From: Cycas panzhihuaensis
Lineage: Eukaryota > Cycadophyta
Assembly: GCA_023213395.1 (NCBI GenBank)
Contig: CM041465.1
Location: 192,083,741-192,147,740, forward strand
DNA: 64,000 nt
Direction: 5' to 3'
In this document: positions 11,093-26,819 of the stretch, one piece after another
Numbering within the stretch: position 1 is the stretch's first letter
Layout of the letters: every line of letters begins with the position of its first letter
Notes under the pieces: generated by a model
Seen by the model: the letters and a program-made list of their open reading frames with translations, nothing else
The model's database searches: none
What the model was told of the DNA's origin: nothing
Made by a program: the position numbers and the translations under genes

Positions 11093-13237
11093 ACTAAGTA
11101 AAAGAGGAGATTTTAGCTTTTCAACAAAATACATAAACCAACATTAAACATTATTTTTTAACACCTTCCCCCCATAATATTTAATGTTGCATCAGATATT
11201 ATATAGAAATCTACTATAACAAATGGATATTGGCTCTATGTGGTACTAGTTATATTTACAAGCTATAAATGAAAATCTACTAAAGTCCATATGAAGAAAG
11301 GTCCATCTACCAAAATGCATGGGTAACTAGCCACTGCAACCATCAACTGTATAGGAACCTCCTTTGGATATGTGGTTCAATCAACCTTAATCAACTTTAT
11401 TTTGTGAATAAGTCTACCTGATGAATGAGTTGAGTACTAAAATAGTGTCATTCATGTTTGAGGAAATCAATTTGTGGTTCTATCATTCTCCTTTGAGGCA
11501 ACTAATTTGTGGTTCCTTCAAGAGTAAGATACACCTTGAAACCTATGAGGTTCTACAAAGATAAATATGGACATCACTTAGAGTTTCAGACTCTAAGTTT
11601 ACTAATAACCAAAAATACTTTTATGAAGTATCTTCTACTACAAATCAATAATATAGCTACCTGCAAGTAAACACTAGATGTGATTCTATATGAAAGAACT
11701 CCCATAAGTATAAAAAGGATTCCTAAGAGTCTTTATACTATCATAGATCAGAAATTTTTACTTAAATTTAAACCAAACATATCTATTATTACTTCTAAAT
11801 ATAAAAATGACTTTACCATGCTATCAGGAATGCTAAAAATTATAGGGTATGTGAAACTAGACCTAAAATATCATGAATGCACATTTTATAAAGTTTTGAC
11901 CATTTACATGAACTTTATTGATTAAAATAATGAGCCTCTAAATTTCAAACTATGCCTCATGACCACCCATTTGAACTATCTTGAAATAACAAATCCAACA
12001 TAATTGATGACACTAAATTCGACATTCTAGTGAGAAGTTATAAAGGAAAAACACTAGTAGGTCATAAACAATTATGTGATCCTTAACAAATTGTATTCAA
12101 GCTTCAAAAATTATCAAATATCAAATAATATTTAAGGAAAAAAATATTTAATTTAATTATCTCTATTTTGGGGTCCACCCTCTTGCTACTTAACCCTTGA
12201 TCCCATAGTCGACAATGTGACCTCCTACTAATAGGAAAACCTAGCCCCGAATTTGAAGATATATCAAATTCAATCAAATTTCTTATAACATTTACAAATT
12301 GTTTTAGGGTTCAAAAAAATCATTTCTAAACAATTCAAATAACTATGCAAAAAAACATGCAAACTTGTCTATCGGCAAGATGAATTTTTGTGCCAAGTTG
12401 TGTATAAATTAGATCAGAATTATACATGATATAATGATGAATTTTTGTAATAGGTCATGAATAAAATAGACCACAACTATATGTGATTATCATCAATGGG
12501 TGCAAGTGTGATCAAGTGATGCAACCAGTCGCATTCTTCAAGAGTATGGCTGTGAGTAGGGAGCGACAGATAGGGACTATATCTAGGTAATAAATGGGGC
12601 AGATTCGATTTCTATAGCAAGGAAAATCTAAATAGCAAGCATGATTGATTTGATCTCTATTACGGATGGATGACTATGATATAGAATCCTCAACTTGAAA
12701 GAAACTTGACCATATCCATTAATGAATCAAAGTTATGGGCCCTAGTTATAGTTGGACTATTGTGTGGAGGTTATAACCACAAGATGGTCTTTTAGACATA
12801 AACCCAAGATTGTGAACATTTGTAATTCAATCACATAGTGGGGGCACTTCTCAGACATAATATATTATAGCTTAAGCAAGGGGCAACTTTAAGTTCATAA
12901 CGGACAAATCTATGGACTGGAGATGAGATAACAAAAGGGTATTTTTACCTTAGACTGACAGTTGTTTCTGCATGTATGGCAAGGTATTTTTCATTTCATT
13001 TCATGGCTACGAGCAATTCCTGTAGTAGCCTGAAAAGCATATTTCATACCCTATTATTCTTCGATTCTTTTATGTGATGGCAATTCTCTGTTTCAATGTG
13101 AAATGGCCATGGATGCTAGGGTGGCTATGTAGTAGGTTATTCAACTCCACCAACATTTGCTTGTAGGTTCCTGAACAAGTTCAAAGATTTTGATTAACAA
13201 GATCTTCACCTCACCATAGTAGCTTGGATTCAACCCT

Positions 13238-13249
13238 GCTCCGATGCCA
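13238..13249 (-). other. Primer-binding site, initiator-Met type
   Basis: On the minus strand this reads TGGCATCGGAGC, one or two transitions from the usual TGGTATCAGAGC plant initiator-tRNA-Met site. It lies directly inside the LTR at 13,250. Confidence 0.75.
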
Positions 13250-13632
13250 TATTAAAATAAGGATTCAAAGATTACCTTTGAAACCATAATAAAAATATAA
13301 ATGGAAATATGGTATAAGAATGAGGCATGAATAATAAATAATAAATGAAATAAACAAAAGATAAAGTATGTATAATATACGAGACAATAATGATGTGGGA
13401 AAATTATCACCTTCTAAATTATTGCATTAAGCATGAACACATACTTATAGTATAACTAAGCTTATACGTATCTAATCAAGTGAAAGAACCCTTAAGTCCA
13501 CCAACAAGATAATTACATGAATAGGTGTACATCCATGTACATATATTAATATTACAATAAAATATATCTATGAGAATTAAAAAGGACACTTAACAAAATA
13601 TATAAACCAACATTAAACATTATGTTTTAACA
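13250..13632 (-). repeat. LTR of the non-coding element
   Basis: A region of about 383 bp lies between the primer-binding site and a terminal TTTTAACA. Only its last 50-60 bases, including ccaacattaaacattat, match the left partner at about 11,110-11,163. The next bases (cttcttctat) look like a decayed polypurine tract, so internal sequence may continue on the right as well. Confidence 0.6.
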
Positions 13633-14940
13633 CTTCTTCTATATTTTTGCATCATCATCCTTCTCGAGAAAACTTTTGGGTGAGATAATGAAAGTTAAAG
13701 CATTAAACAAAGGTGACAAGAAGCCAAAGAACAACTAAAGACCTTTGGGGCTAAGATTAGTTCTCCAAGACTAGTTCTTTTAGAGATGATATAGGGGAGA
13801 TACTTGAATCTCTCAATGGTGATTTTATAAACCTTCTATGGTTGAATTTCATAAAAGTTGGTTTAGGTGAGTGTTGTATAATCATACCCTGGGGTAGTAT
13901 TCTAGAACAAACAATTGAACTCACATTAGAGTCTCTTAAAGTTTATCTCCACCCCATGTAATGAATAAGTTTGGTAAGTGGCATGAATATGTGTGTCCAT
14001 TATTATGTCAAACTCATTGGATTGTTTTGATGGTGCTCAATTTTAATTGACATATGAGGTTTGTATTGAGAAAGTCCCCTCTATGTTATGAAATGAATTT
14101 GGGTTAAGTGAGTCCCATTTCCTTTGAAATTATGGCAAGAATTTAGGTTGAGTAAGTCCCCTCCTTATTCTTGTTCTTCTTCTTATATGCATGAGTAATG
14201 GCTATAGGGTATGGATTTACAACCTTATCATGGATGAGTGGTAGTTTAGTATGAAACCCACAACCTTATTATGGTGAGATCTAGTGATGATACATGTAGG
14301 GTTATCATTTATACAATGCATGGTGTGGGATACATGGGTCACACAGAGAGATATCTAATGAGATTAATTCTACTGGAATTTCTAGATTTGGTTGTATAAA
14401 TTAAGTGCAGTTAGAAAGCTCATATATTTTAGCATTATCTATTTATAAATTTATGAGCAAAGAATTCATTTAGGATGAGATATAGGTTTGTGAGCTTAGT
14501 AACATACTATCACTCTAGTATTTATATTATGTGCTCTCACTCAGGGGTGATTTCTTCCTAGGAATTCAATTAGTTCGGTAGTGAATATATTTGAATAAAC
14601 TAGTTGGTCCTTTTTACAATCAAGTTATATGAATGATGATCAAATGATGAATTATATTACTTTAACACTTATCCTCTTTTTTGAAATACTACTATTAGGA
14701 ATGTATTTTACATTCCATTATACACACATGTAAAACTCTAATTTAAGCTTCCATAGTTCAAGTAGTGCAACTAGTGTTGGCTTTGTTAGTAAACTCAAGT
14801 GAGTCACAACTAAGTGGGGTCATAACTAACCCTTGGTTAAAGTGGGAGAGGAGGGTATGATAATAAAGACTTTGGGATTTGAGTTCAATAAAACCCAATA
14901 ACATATCCAAGGATTAGATTTTAAAGTAGTCCCCACTATA
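13633..14940. other. Unassigned non-coding stretch
   Basis: No domain is recognised in six frames. A short motif (gtaagtcccctcc and relatives) recurs at about 14,068, 14,110 and 14,150. The stretch probably belongs to the 5' part (LTR, gag) of the Tat-like element that follows, but I cannot show this. Confidence 0.4.
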
Positions 14941-15259
14941 AGAAAAATTAAGCACTTAGTTATTAACATGGCTACCTATCCCAAAGTTCCTATAACAATT
15001 TTGGTTATGGTGGTGGATATTTTCCCATTTATGGGTTACTTATAGGTCAAGAATAAGTCCATGAAATAGGTTCCATACCGAATATCATAGTGGAAAACAT
15101 CACTTTTCTAGTTGGAAGGGACTCAATTTCCATTCTGAAGGAAGAAAGGCATGCACATGGGCAAACTAAGAAGGAAATTATGTAAGTGTATAATATGACC
15201 CAAGTTAAACAAAGACATCTACAGTCTTGGTTGAGACTAACGAGGGACTTTATACCTCT

Positions 15260-15600
15260 AAAAAAGATTGGTTCTATGTTGATCTTAGGAGGAAGGTTTT
15301 GGTTTAGATCCTTCACTTTGATGGAGCAAAATCTAGAGTTGGAGGAGGAGCCGATTGCCATTCAAATCTCTAATTAGTAGAGTTTTTCCTTTTCTTATAA
15401 ATTGGCATCTAATTGTACTAATAATGATGCTCAGTATGAAGCTTAAATTTTACACCTTCACAAATCCCTCAATATAAAGTTTAAACTTTTACAACCTTAA
15501 GGTGACTTTAAGCTAATTATGGACTAAAAGGTTGAAGAACTATAAACAATGTGTTTGGTAATTACTCAAAGAATTTGAGACATTCTTAATTTAACACATC
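15260..15600 (+). pseudogene. Additional RNase H of Tat-like element, upstream of RT
   Basis: One frame reads DWFYVDLRRKVLV then, after a stop, HFDGAKSRVGGGA (about 15,319-15,357), the first catalytic block of an archaeal/plant-type RNase H. A second frame reads SFKLASNCTNNDAQYEA-like blocks (about 15,386-15,445), with the catalytic Glu in QYEA, then GDFKLIMD (about 15,501), where GDS is expected. The distinct pol RNase H lies after RT at about 16,950. The blocks match the additional RNase H of Tat elements; the position before RT is the unusual part. Confidence 0.72.
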
Positions 15601-15879
15601 CCAATCATGGAGAATCAATTAACTAATCCACTAGCTATGATAGCCTCAATGCTCAATGTCAATCCAAATTCAATTCATAGTTAACATTTGATTGAAATAA
15701 CAACTAAAGCATTCATTCCTAATAATATAGAGCACTAGCATATCTTGGAAAATGGTAGCTAAATTCTCTTATTTATCAAAGAAGAAAATGAATTCATTGA
15801 CCTACCAAAACAAGACTAACTATAGATGGAAAAGAAGTTAAATTAACATAAAATAAAGTTCCTAAAGGATTGATTTCCT

Positions 15880-17480
15880 TTGAACCTTTATTTAATATTA
15901 ATGAGTCACCTAAGTTTAAAATATATAAGGAGAAATATTTTGAAAGAATAGTACAAGATGGAATTAGGACAAATATTAGCACTCAAGAAAATCTAAAGAT
16001 AATTTCCATTGGCAAGGAATATATATAAGTAGAGAAAAATGTAATAGTATCTCTTTATTGTAAATTTAAAGGCATATTTACTTAGACATATTGAGACTTA
16101 AGACTTTTCAATCACAAGGTCATTTAGTATAACATACCATTAAAAGTTTGGACCAAACCTTTTAGGTAGAAGCCTAGAGAGTTATAAGTCCCAAGCTAAG
16201 GGATTTAATTTGGAAGGAGATTCACAAGCTTTGGTAGTCAAATATCATTTTCTAATAAGATACTCCACCTGGGTGGCTAATTTAGTTCCATTAAAAAAAA
16301 GAAGAGTGACATAAGGTTGTTTGTTGCTTTTTAAAATCTAAAGAAGAAATCACTTAAACAAAATTATCCTCTCCCTAATATGGAGAAGATTTTATAAACA
16401 ATTGCAAGGTCAAAGATAATATTTTTGTTGGATAGATTTTTGGGATATAATTAGATCTTGATATCTGAAAAGGACCACTTAAAGATAACATTTACAACCA
16501 TTTGGGGAAATTTTGTATATAAGAAGATGACTTTTGGCCTAATCAATGTAGGGTGTAACTTTTTAAAGGGCCATGAGCCATAATTTTAAAGACCTAATAG
16601 TAGTCATCATTATGATATACCTTGATAACATGATAATGTTTTCAAAGGATCCAGTTGATCATATAAAGCATCTAAGGAAGGTTTTCCAAAGAAGATGGTG
16701 TCTAAAGTAAATGTGGGAAATTTTCTTAGTTATAGTATATTAAAAGAAGAAACTCTAATTTATCCTGAGCATATCATCACCATAAAGGAGGTAACACTCT
16801 CTACAAATAAGAAGGCAGTACAAGATTTCTTTAGAATGATTAAATTCTATAAACATTCATCCCTGACTATATAAGGATCGCTCTTCTTATTAATATGCTT
16901 CTAAAGGAGGTTGATTTCAATTGGACTAAAGAAGCAAAATAGATCTTCCATCAAGTTAAGGACTATATTTCAAAAGCTTATATTTTAGTAAATCCTAATT
17001 TTGGAAAAGATTTCATCTTATATTTATATTATTCAAATGGAGTACATACAATAATGTTGATATAGAAGGATGACAAAGATAAAGAGAAACTAATAACATT
17101 TCTAAGTAAGGCACTAAAATTATTAGTTAAGATACTCGTAGATAGAAAAATAAGCTTATACCTTAGTTAAGAATATAGAGGATTTCAAGCCCTACATCAT
17201 TCATAATGATACCATAACACATATTCTATATCTCTTGTAAAGGCTATTATAATTAAGTAAAACCCATTAAGAGATGGGTTAAATGGTTTGCTAAAATTTA
17301 GGAATTTGATGTTGATATCAAACCTATTTGACTAGTAATGGATCAAGGTCTATGTAAACTTTTAACAGAAGATGAAGCCATATATTTGATAGTGCAAGAA
17401 AATGAACATGAAAAATATGATGAAGAGATAATTGATGTTGAATTGCAAGATCAAAGTAATCTTGACCCTTTCTTTAAAAA
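15880..17480 (+). pseudogene. Tat-like pre-RT, RT and pol RNase H, broken
   Basis: The pre-RT block reads LKDXFPL and later CKFKGIFT, DLRLFNHKV and PLKVWTKPF (about 16,060-16,165), which fits the Tat segment on strand entry before RT. RT blocks are RYSTWVANLVPLKK (about 16,257), NYPLPNMEKIL (about 16,361), KITFTTIWGNFVYKKMTFGL (about 16,486-16,545) and YLDNMIMFSKD (about 16,619), where the catalytic YLDD has become YLDN. RNase H follows with NPNFGKDFILYLYYSNG (about 16,992-17,042), then the tail IKRWVKWFAKIQEFDVDIKP in fragments (about 17,265-17,325). It cannot be expressed as one protein. Confidence 0.72.
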
Positions 17481-17529
17481 ATGTTGTTTTCTATCTTAAA
17501 ATTAATTTGTATCCCACTTCCTTAGATGA

Positions 17530-18420
17530 AAGGGAAAGGAGATCTTTAAAATTGAGGGTTGTTCCATATGTCCTCTTACAAGGATAATTATATATAAAGA
17601 GTTATGATGGAACCTTACTAAAGTGCTTGGTAATGAAAGAAGCATATGAAATGTTGGATGAATTCTATGTAGGACTTCATAGAGGATATTATTCAATTGA
17701 AACCACTACCCATAAGATTCTTAGGGTGGGCTACTTTTGGCTAATTATTTTCAAAGGCTCATTATAGGAGATAAGGAACTATAAGCTTATCAAAGATTTA
17801 TAGGGAAAAAAATAATTAGCAATAATATTATTACAACCTATTTTTGCTAACTAGCCATTTGAAAAATGGGGCTTAGATTTCATAGCCTAATTAATCCAAC
17901 TTCTAGTAAAGAATAAGCCTTTATTCTTACATCAACTAATTACTTCATTAGATAGTTTAAGGTTATAGTAACTAAAAACACTACCTTTATTATGGTAATT
18001 CAATTTTGTAATTAGGAAATTATGCCTAGGTTTAATGTTTTAGCTTATCTAGTTTTAAATAATTGCCTTACCTTTACATTAGCAAAAATTCCCAAGTTTT
18101 ATCAAAGACATGATATTCAAATTACCTTCTCTTCGAATTACTACCCTTAGGGGGATGGACTAGCAAAGTCTACTAATAAGAATCTAGTGTGAATCTTAAG
18201 AAGACTATTAAGGTAAATCAAAGCAATTAACATTTGAAATTATAACAAGCCTTATGGGCTTAGGGAATTACCAGCAAAGAGGCCATTGGTTTCTCTCCTT
18301 ATCCACTAGTGTATGGAATGGAAGTAGTGTTGCCTATATAATTAGCTTTAATGGATCTTTAGTTAGTCAATCTCAATGAGGAGGAACTTTCTCTTATCAA
18401 CAAAACACTTCAAGATTTAT
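17530..18420 (+). pseudogene. Tat-like integrase, catalytic residues lost
   Basis: The zinc-binding region reads GSYDGTLLKCLVMKEAYE-like blocks then HRGYYSIETTTHKILRVGYF (about 17,679-17,738). The core begins FEKWGLDFIA (about 17,849), keeping the first Asp. The second reads LVLNNCLTF (about 18,052), with Asp to Asn. The third reads YYPXGDGLAKSTNKN (about 18,139-18,182), where Glu has become Lys. Both lesions are G-to-A changes. The integrase is inactive even before its stops are counted. Confidence 0.75.
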
Positions 18421-19336
18421 TATCATTGAGCAAAAAAAGAAGAAGCAAGCATGATACTCTAGTGAGATCAATAATAAGTAAGGTAATATTTTACTAGAAT
18501 AACCAATATCAAGAAGAAATTTTAGCCAAGAAACATGGTTCTAATTTGAGACAAATCTTGACAAAAGTGAGTTGAGATCATAGTATCAACTTTTAGGTAA
18601 CATGTCAAGTTCACCACTAGATGTTTGATCTCTCCAATAATGGATATAATTTTAAAATCTAGAGCTCTTACTAGTTGCCCTAGTTTAGTACATGTTAGCT
18701 CTAAGACATTCATAACCATAATAACATCATATCATGTGCTACTCCTATATCCACAATGTAGTTATATAGAATAAATTCATCATGAATATTTGAAAAGATA
18801 TAATAGATAATTTTAAGACTTGATCAAGAACTACTTCTTCAATAACTTCATCTTCATTCATTGTATATATGTGAGAATTGCATACACAAAGCTTTCCCCG
18901 ATACCCTATAAATTCTTTCTAAATCTTTACATCATTTACATAAGACACACATCATGTAATCAATATAACAAGAACATAGATGATATAGGTTTAATATAGG
19001 AAACCCTTTTAGGAAAAACACCCACATACAAATGTTTGATGATCAATTAGAAATGCCAACCATTATATTATAGATTATTAGGTGAGTGAAACCCAGATGA
19101 TTGAATATAGTTCATCACAATTCAATAACCCTACAATAGATCCCTTTTTATATGATCTAAAGGGTATGTCCAAAAGAAAGTTGGGATTCTTCATCATTTC
19201 AGTGACTCTTCATATCTCAATTCTTCATGTCCCTTTGAATCTTGATATTTGTGCCATTTCATATTTCTATTCTTCTCTAGACCACATGAAGCATTAACTT
19301 CCACTAGGTGTTAATATTTGTTTGTGCTTGTTAATA
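18421..19336 (-). other. Unassigned stretch ending in a copia-like LTR terminus
   Basis: No sure gene is seen. On the minus strand, 18,522-18,719 is open for 65 codons with a weak retropepsin-like look (LVVNLTCYLKVDTMIS), which I do not trust. The right end, ...cttgttaata at 19,336, followed by tcccccttaatac (19,337-19,349), looks like the LTR-polypurine junction of another minus-strand copia, similar to 26,790. Confidence 0.4.
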
Positions 19337-19929
19337 TCCCCCTTAATACAAATGTGGAATTTAGGACTAAACATATAGTTATATATCAATATTATATCAT
19401 AGTCTAATAACCTTTAAGATGAGGGAGAGTTGACCTTGCAGATTCATCCATGTTGGATTAAGAAGCAGAGCAAGCTAAATACAATGTCACGTAGCCATTC
19501 TAGAAAGTAAAATATTTCTGTAGAACTTTTAGTAGTGTTAAAAAATACGAGGGAGGTACTCCCCTTCAATTTATAGTTTTGGGGAGGTGGTGGACTGCCT
19601 CAACCTGACATTAGTCCAAGTAATAAATAAATAAATAAAATGGTGCAATATACTTACCTTATTCGACTGCAGAGGCTGCATGGCAGCACTTGGTGGCTCA
19701 AGATGCCTTTTGGGGGCCTGATGACAACTATACACATCTCAATAATGGGCATTATCCCAACATTCTCCCCCATAATGTCCATTGTGTAGAACTCCAAGTT
19801 TATCTTTGAATTTATGAAATTTGATCTTTCCTAATGGTTTTATGAATATATATATTGTTTGGTCTTCAATGTTGTAATATGCTAATTCAATCTTGCCTAC
19901 TTGAACTAATTCTCAAATGAGGTGATACT

Positions 19930-21560
19930 AAGTTTCGACGCGGCTTAGCTCTACCATGAAAGACTAGATTCCATGTCATCTAAATGGTGCTTTGATTATT
20001 ATACCAAATTTTAGTTGATCCTTTTTATTCCATCTAAAAGTGTCAGGAGTCATTGTAGCTATACGCTTTATATGCGCTAGAAACTATTGCTTTATATTCC
20101 ACTTCTATTGTAGATAGGGAAACAATATTATATTTCTTGGAACCCTGTGGTATAGTTGCTAAACCCAAACCGAAATGTAAATCAAGTAGATTTCGTCATC
20201 AATGTCACCTACCTAATCTAAATCTATATACCCAATCTAAAATTCATGAAGATTTACAATGCAACCTATATTCTGTTGTGCCTTTAAGTATTGTAAGATT
20301 TTTTTTGTTGCTTACTAATGAGTAGTCTTGGGATCTTGCATAAATCTAGATACTACATCGATCGCATGCATAATATACGCTTGTGTTGAAGTTAAATAAA
20401 TTAGATTGTTAATTAATTATCTAGAGTATGGGAGCCGCAAGTGCAGAATCATCAAGTTTAGATAACTTGATCTCAACTTTAGCTAGAGTTGTTAGACACT
20501 TTTAATCATTCATCTTAAACTTTTGAAGTAAGTCCAAGGTGTACTTTCTTTAAGAAATAAAGATGTCATTTTCATTTTGCCATACTTCTAAACCTACGAA
20601 GTAATACATTAAACCCAAATCTGTCATCTAAAACTCCTTACACATATCTTCCTTAAATTTTTTCAAAAGATGAGATTCATTTCTAGTGTAGATAAGATCA
20701 TCTACATAACATCCCATTATTAGAATGGAGTCTCCTTTAATCTTGATATACAAGTTTAGATCTGATTGAGATATTTTGAATCCTTGATTTCTAAAATATT
20801 TGTCAATTCAAGAATACCATGCCCTGGGAGCTTACTTTAATCCATAGAGTGCCTTGTTAAGCTTATACACTTTGTCTTCTTCCTCCCTAACATCAAAACC
20901 TTGGGGTTGAGATATATAGATATCTTCTTCAATGTACCCATTAAGAAATGTGCTTTTAACGTCTATTTGGTAAACACCCCATCCCATTTATGTAGCCAAA
21001 TTCATTATCATACGAATAATTTCCATATATGCAACAGGGATAAATGTTTCACTATAATCGATGCCTTCTCTTTGGGCATAACCTTTTACTACCAATCTAG
21101 CTTTATGTTTGTCAATTGATCCATCAAATCAGAATTTGATTTTGTAAACCCACTTGGTACAAATAGCCTTTTTGTTGAGAGGAAGGGCAACCAATTCCTA
21201 AGTATCATTTTTTTACTATGGAGTTATATTCTTCCTCCATTTCTTTTCTCTAAGTATCATGTATATCTGCCTCATCAAAAGTATGAGGCTCGTGTGTCTC
21301 CATAACTTAACTCATAAGAATAAAATTCACCCAATATGAATGAGTAGATCTTAGATTATAGTCATTGTCCAAGATGTTATCCATAGCATGGTTCCTTTGA
21401 ACCCATTTAGGTAACCCTTTGTGGTGAAGGTTAAAAAGAGGTTTCTTCACTTGATACATTAATGGTTTATCTCGAGTCCTACCTCAGTAGCATATATTTG
21501 AACCTAATAATGGAATCAAGATTTATTATGATACCATTTCCTTTATTTTGATCATAATTA
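19930..21560 (-). pseudogene. Copia reverse transcriptase and RNase H (minus strand)
   Basis: RT shows MGCYVDDLIYT (about 20,690-20,725), keeping the YVDD box, and LLKKFKEDM then TDLGLMYYFVG just downstream. RNase H blocks follow in other frames (about 19,950-20,110), including IWYNNQSTI (about 19,990-20,020) and a K(A)(E/Y) type block upstream. A polypurine tract comes next, so this copia, unlike the arm copia, has kept its RNase H region. Plus-strand open frames at 20,137 and 20,901 are antisense shadows. Confidence 0.82.
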
Positions 21561-21579
21561 ATATGATAGTAATCATCTT

Positions 21580-22500
21580 CTTGAATTTAATATCTCTACT
21601 CACCATAAATTTTGATATTTGGGATCATAGACCTTATAAGATTTAAAGGCATCATTGTATCCAATGAATATATATTTGGTACTATGATCATCTAACTTAG
21701 ACCTTTTTTATTTAGGAATATGAGCACAAGCTAAACATCCAAAAACTCTTAGATGGTAGATACTAGGTTTGTATATAGTCTAAGGTTCTTTAAGAGTCAT
21801 CCACCTAAGTGCTTTGGTGGTATACCTATTGAGTAAATAGATAGTTATATGAACTACTTGAGCCCAAAATTCATGTCTTAATCTTTTGTCCTTTAACATA
21901 CACCTAGCTATTTTGACTATAGTGTAATTATTTCTTTTAACTACACCATTTTGCTAGGGGGTGTAGGGATTTGTAAGTTGTCTCCTTGTTCCATGGTGTG
22001 CACAATAGGCTTTGAACTCCTTTGAGATGAACTCTCCCCTATTATCTAATCTTAGGGAGAGGATTTTGTATCCACTTTATCTTTCCATATAGGTTTTGAA
22101 GTGTTGTAATACATCTGACTTGAACTCTAGAAAATAAACCCAAGTTTTTCTTATAAAATCATCAATGAATGTGATGAAATATCTGGCTCCTACCAATGAG
22201 GAAACATCCATGGGGCCACAAATACTAGTGTAAGCTATTTGGAGAGGTCTTTTTTCTCCATAATTGTTATCTAGAAAACTTTCTCTATGTTGTTTTCTAA
22301 GGAGGCACCTTTTACAAATAATTTTATCCACTTCAATGTGTGGTAACCCATCAACCATATCCATCTTCTTCATTAGTGCCAAACTACTATAATTTAAGTG
22401 AGTAAATATCTTGTGCCATATGTGACCGCCAGCTTGATTGTTATTCTCAAAGCATAAGTATTCAAGGAGTAAGGACTAGCTTGAAAAGTCATCCTTAGTT
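21580..22500 (-). pseudogene. Copia integrase (minus strand)
   Basis: The pre-integrase zinc region is open at 22,077-22,382: DMVDGLPHIEVDKIICKRC gives the second zinc half-site, and FIDDFIRKTWVYFLEFKSDV is the copia core. The first catalytic Asp is lost (YTSICGP where HTDICGP is expected, about 22,215). The second is kept in LRLDNRGEF (about 22,040), and the Glu is Lys in NGVVKRNN (about 21,935-21,955). The C-terminal part continues to about 21,600 with copia-type blocks. Inactive. Confidence 0.85.
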
Positions 22501-22553
22501 ATTTTCCCTTAGCAACTACCGCCTTATTCTTCCTTTTATCTTTAATGGTGAAT

Positions 22554-23053
22554 NNNNNNNNNNNNNNNNNNNNNNNNNNNNNNNNNNNNNNNNNNNNNNN
22601 NNNNNNNNNNNNNNNNNNNNNNNNNNNNNNNNNNNNNNNNNNNNNNNNNNNNNNNNNNNNNNNNNNNNNNNNNNNNNNNNNNNNNNNNNNNNNNNNNNNN
22701 NNNNNNNNNNNNNNNNNNNNNNNNNNNNNNNNNNNNNNNNNNNNNNNNNNNNNNNNNNNNNNNNNNNNNNNNNNNNNNNNNNNNNNNNNNNNNNNNNNNN
22801 NNNNNNNNNNNNNNNNNNNNNNNNNNNNNNNNNNNNNNNNNNNNNNNNNNNNNNNNNNNNNNNNNNNNNNNNNNNNNNNNNNNNNNNNNNNNNNNNNNNN
22901 NNNNNNNNNNNNNNNNNNNNNNNNNNNNNNNNNNNNNNNNNNNNNNNNNNNNNNNNNNNNNNNNNNNNNNNNNNNNNNNNNNNNNNNNNNNNNNNNNNNN
23001 NNNNNNNNNNNNNNNNNNNNNNNNNNNNNNNNNNNNNNNNNNNNNNNNNNNNN
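22554..23053. other. Assembly gap, exactly 500 N
   Basis: A run of 500 N is a conventional placeholder for a gap of unknown size. It cuts a copia on its left and an LTR of the right inverted-repeat arm on its right. Open frames running through N are artefacts. Confidence 0.99.
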
Positions 23054-26490
<3,437 letters not shown>

Positions 26491-26790
26491 TGTTAGAAAT
26501 CATAGACAAATAGATCATTTATGTACATAACGAGCATGAAATAAACAAGCACATGGTAGAATATACGTGGGAAACCTTACGGTAAAAGCCCACCATAGAA
26601 TATGGATTACATTTATATAGAATAACATAAGGTATAATGGACTTTGGATACCTTTATATAGATCCATAAGTACCTCAAATACTACATTGGTATTGCATCT
26701 GTCAGCTTACAATAATATCATAATATTACATCATAATATTTTACCACATTTACATTAGTTGGGATAAGTGGATATAATGCCACTTTAATA
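26491..26790 (-). repeat. Copia 3' LTR (right arm)
   Basis: Starts TGTTAGAAATC on the plus strand and ends CACTTTAATA; the terminal CA has become TA. It is followed by tccccccttaat, the complement of the polypurine tract. Confidence 0.9.
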
Positions 26791-26819
26791 TCCCCCCTTA
26801 ATGTAAATGTGGGTCTTAA

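Larger units (their letters stand above)
11110..13632 (-). mobile_element. Non-coding LTR element (LARD-like)
   Basis: The minus-strand structure has a truncated 3' LTR (about 55 bp, ending TTAACA at 11,163), a polypurine tract (11,164-11,182 on the plus strand, ccttcccccc), about 2.1 kb of non-coding internal sequence, a primer-binding site (13,238-13,249) and a 5' LTR (13,250-13,632). Internal blocks resemble those of the element at 44,811-58,290; for example, 11,940-12,060 resembles 55,600-55,720. The one open frame (11,680-11,925) gives no recognisable protein. A large retrotransposon derivative, dependent on other elements, is the best description. Confidence 0.65.
14941..18420 (+). mobile_element. 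Tat-like Ty3/gypsy element, heavily decayed
   Basis: The domains, in order on the plus strand, are: possible end of protease/gag (about 14,960-15,190), an extra RNase H (about 15,260-15,600), a pre-RT region (15,880-16,150), RT (about 16,190-16,760), the pol RNase H/connection (about 16,800-17,480) and integrase (about 17,530-18,420). The second RNase H with a YEA-type motif is a hallmark of plant Tat elements; here it lies upstream of RT. Frameshifts and stops occur every few tens of codons. No LTR pair is recognised. Confidence 0.75.
19350..22553 (-). mobile_element. Minus-strand copia, truncated by the assembly gap
   Basis: The 3' LTR ends at about 19,762 on the plus strand (…cattatcccaaca), next to a polypurine tract (19,763-19,780, cattctcccccataatgt). 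Reading leftward on the minus strand from the gap, the order is pre-integrase, integrase, RT and RNase H. Protease, gag and the 5' LTR should lie to the right, but sequence beyond the 500-N gap belongs to another element. The gap must therefore hide at least about 1.5-2 kb or join unrelated contigs. This copia is a different family from the one in the arms. Confidence 0.85.
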
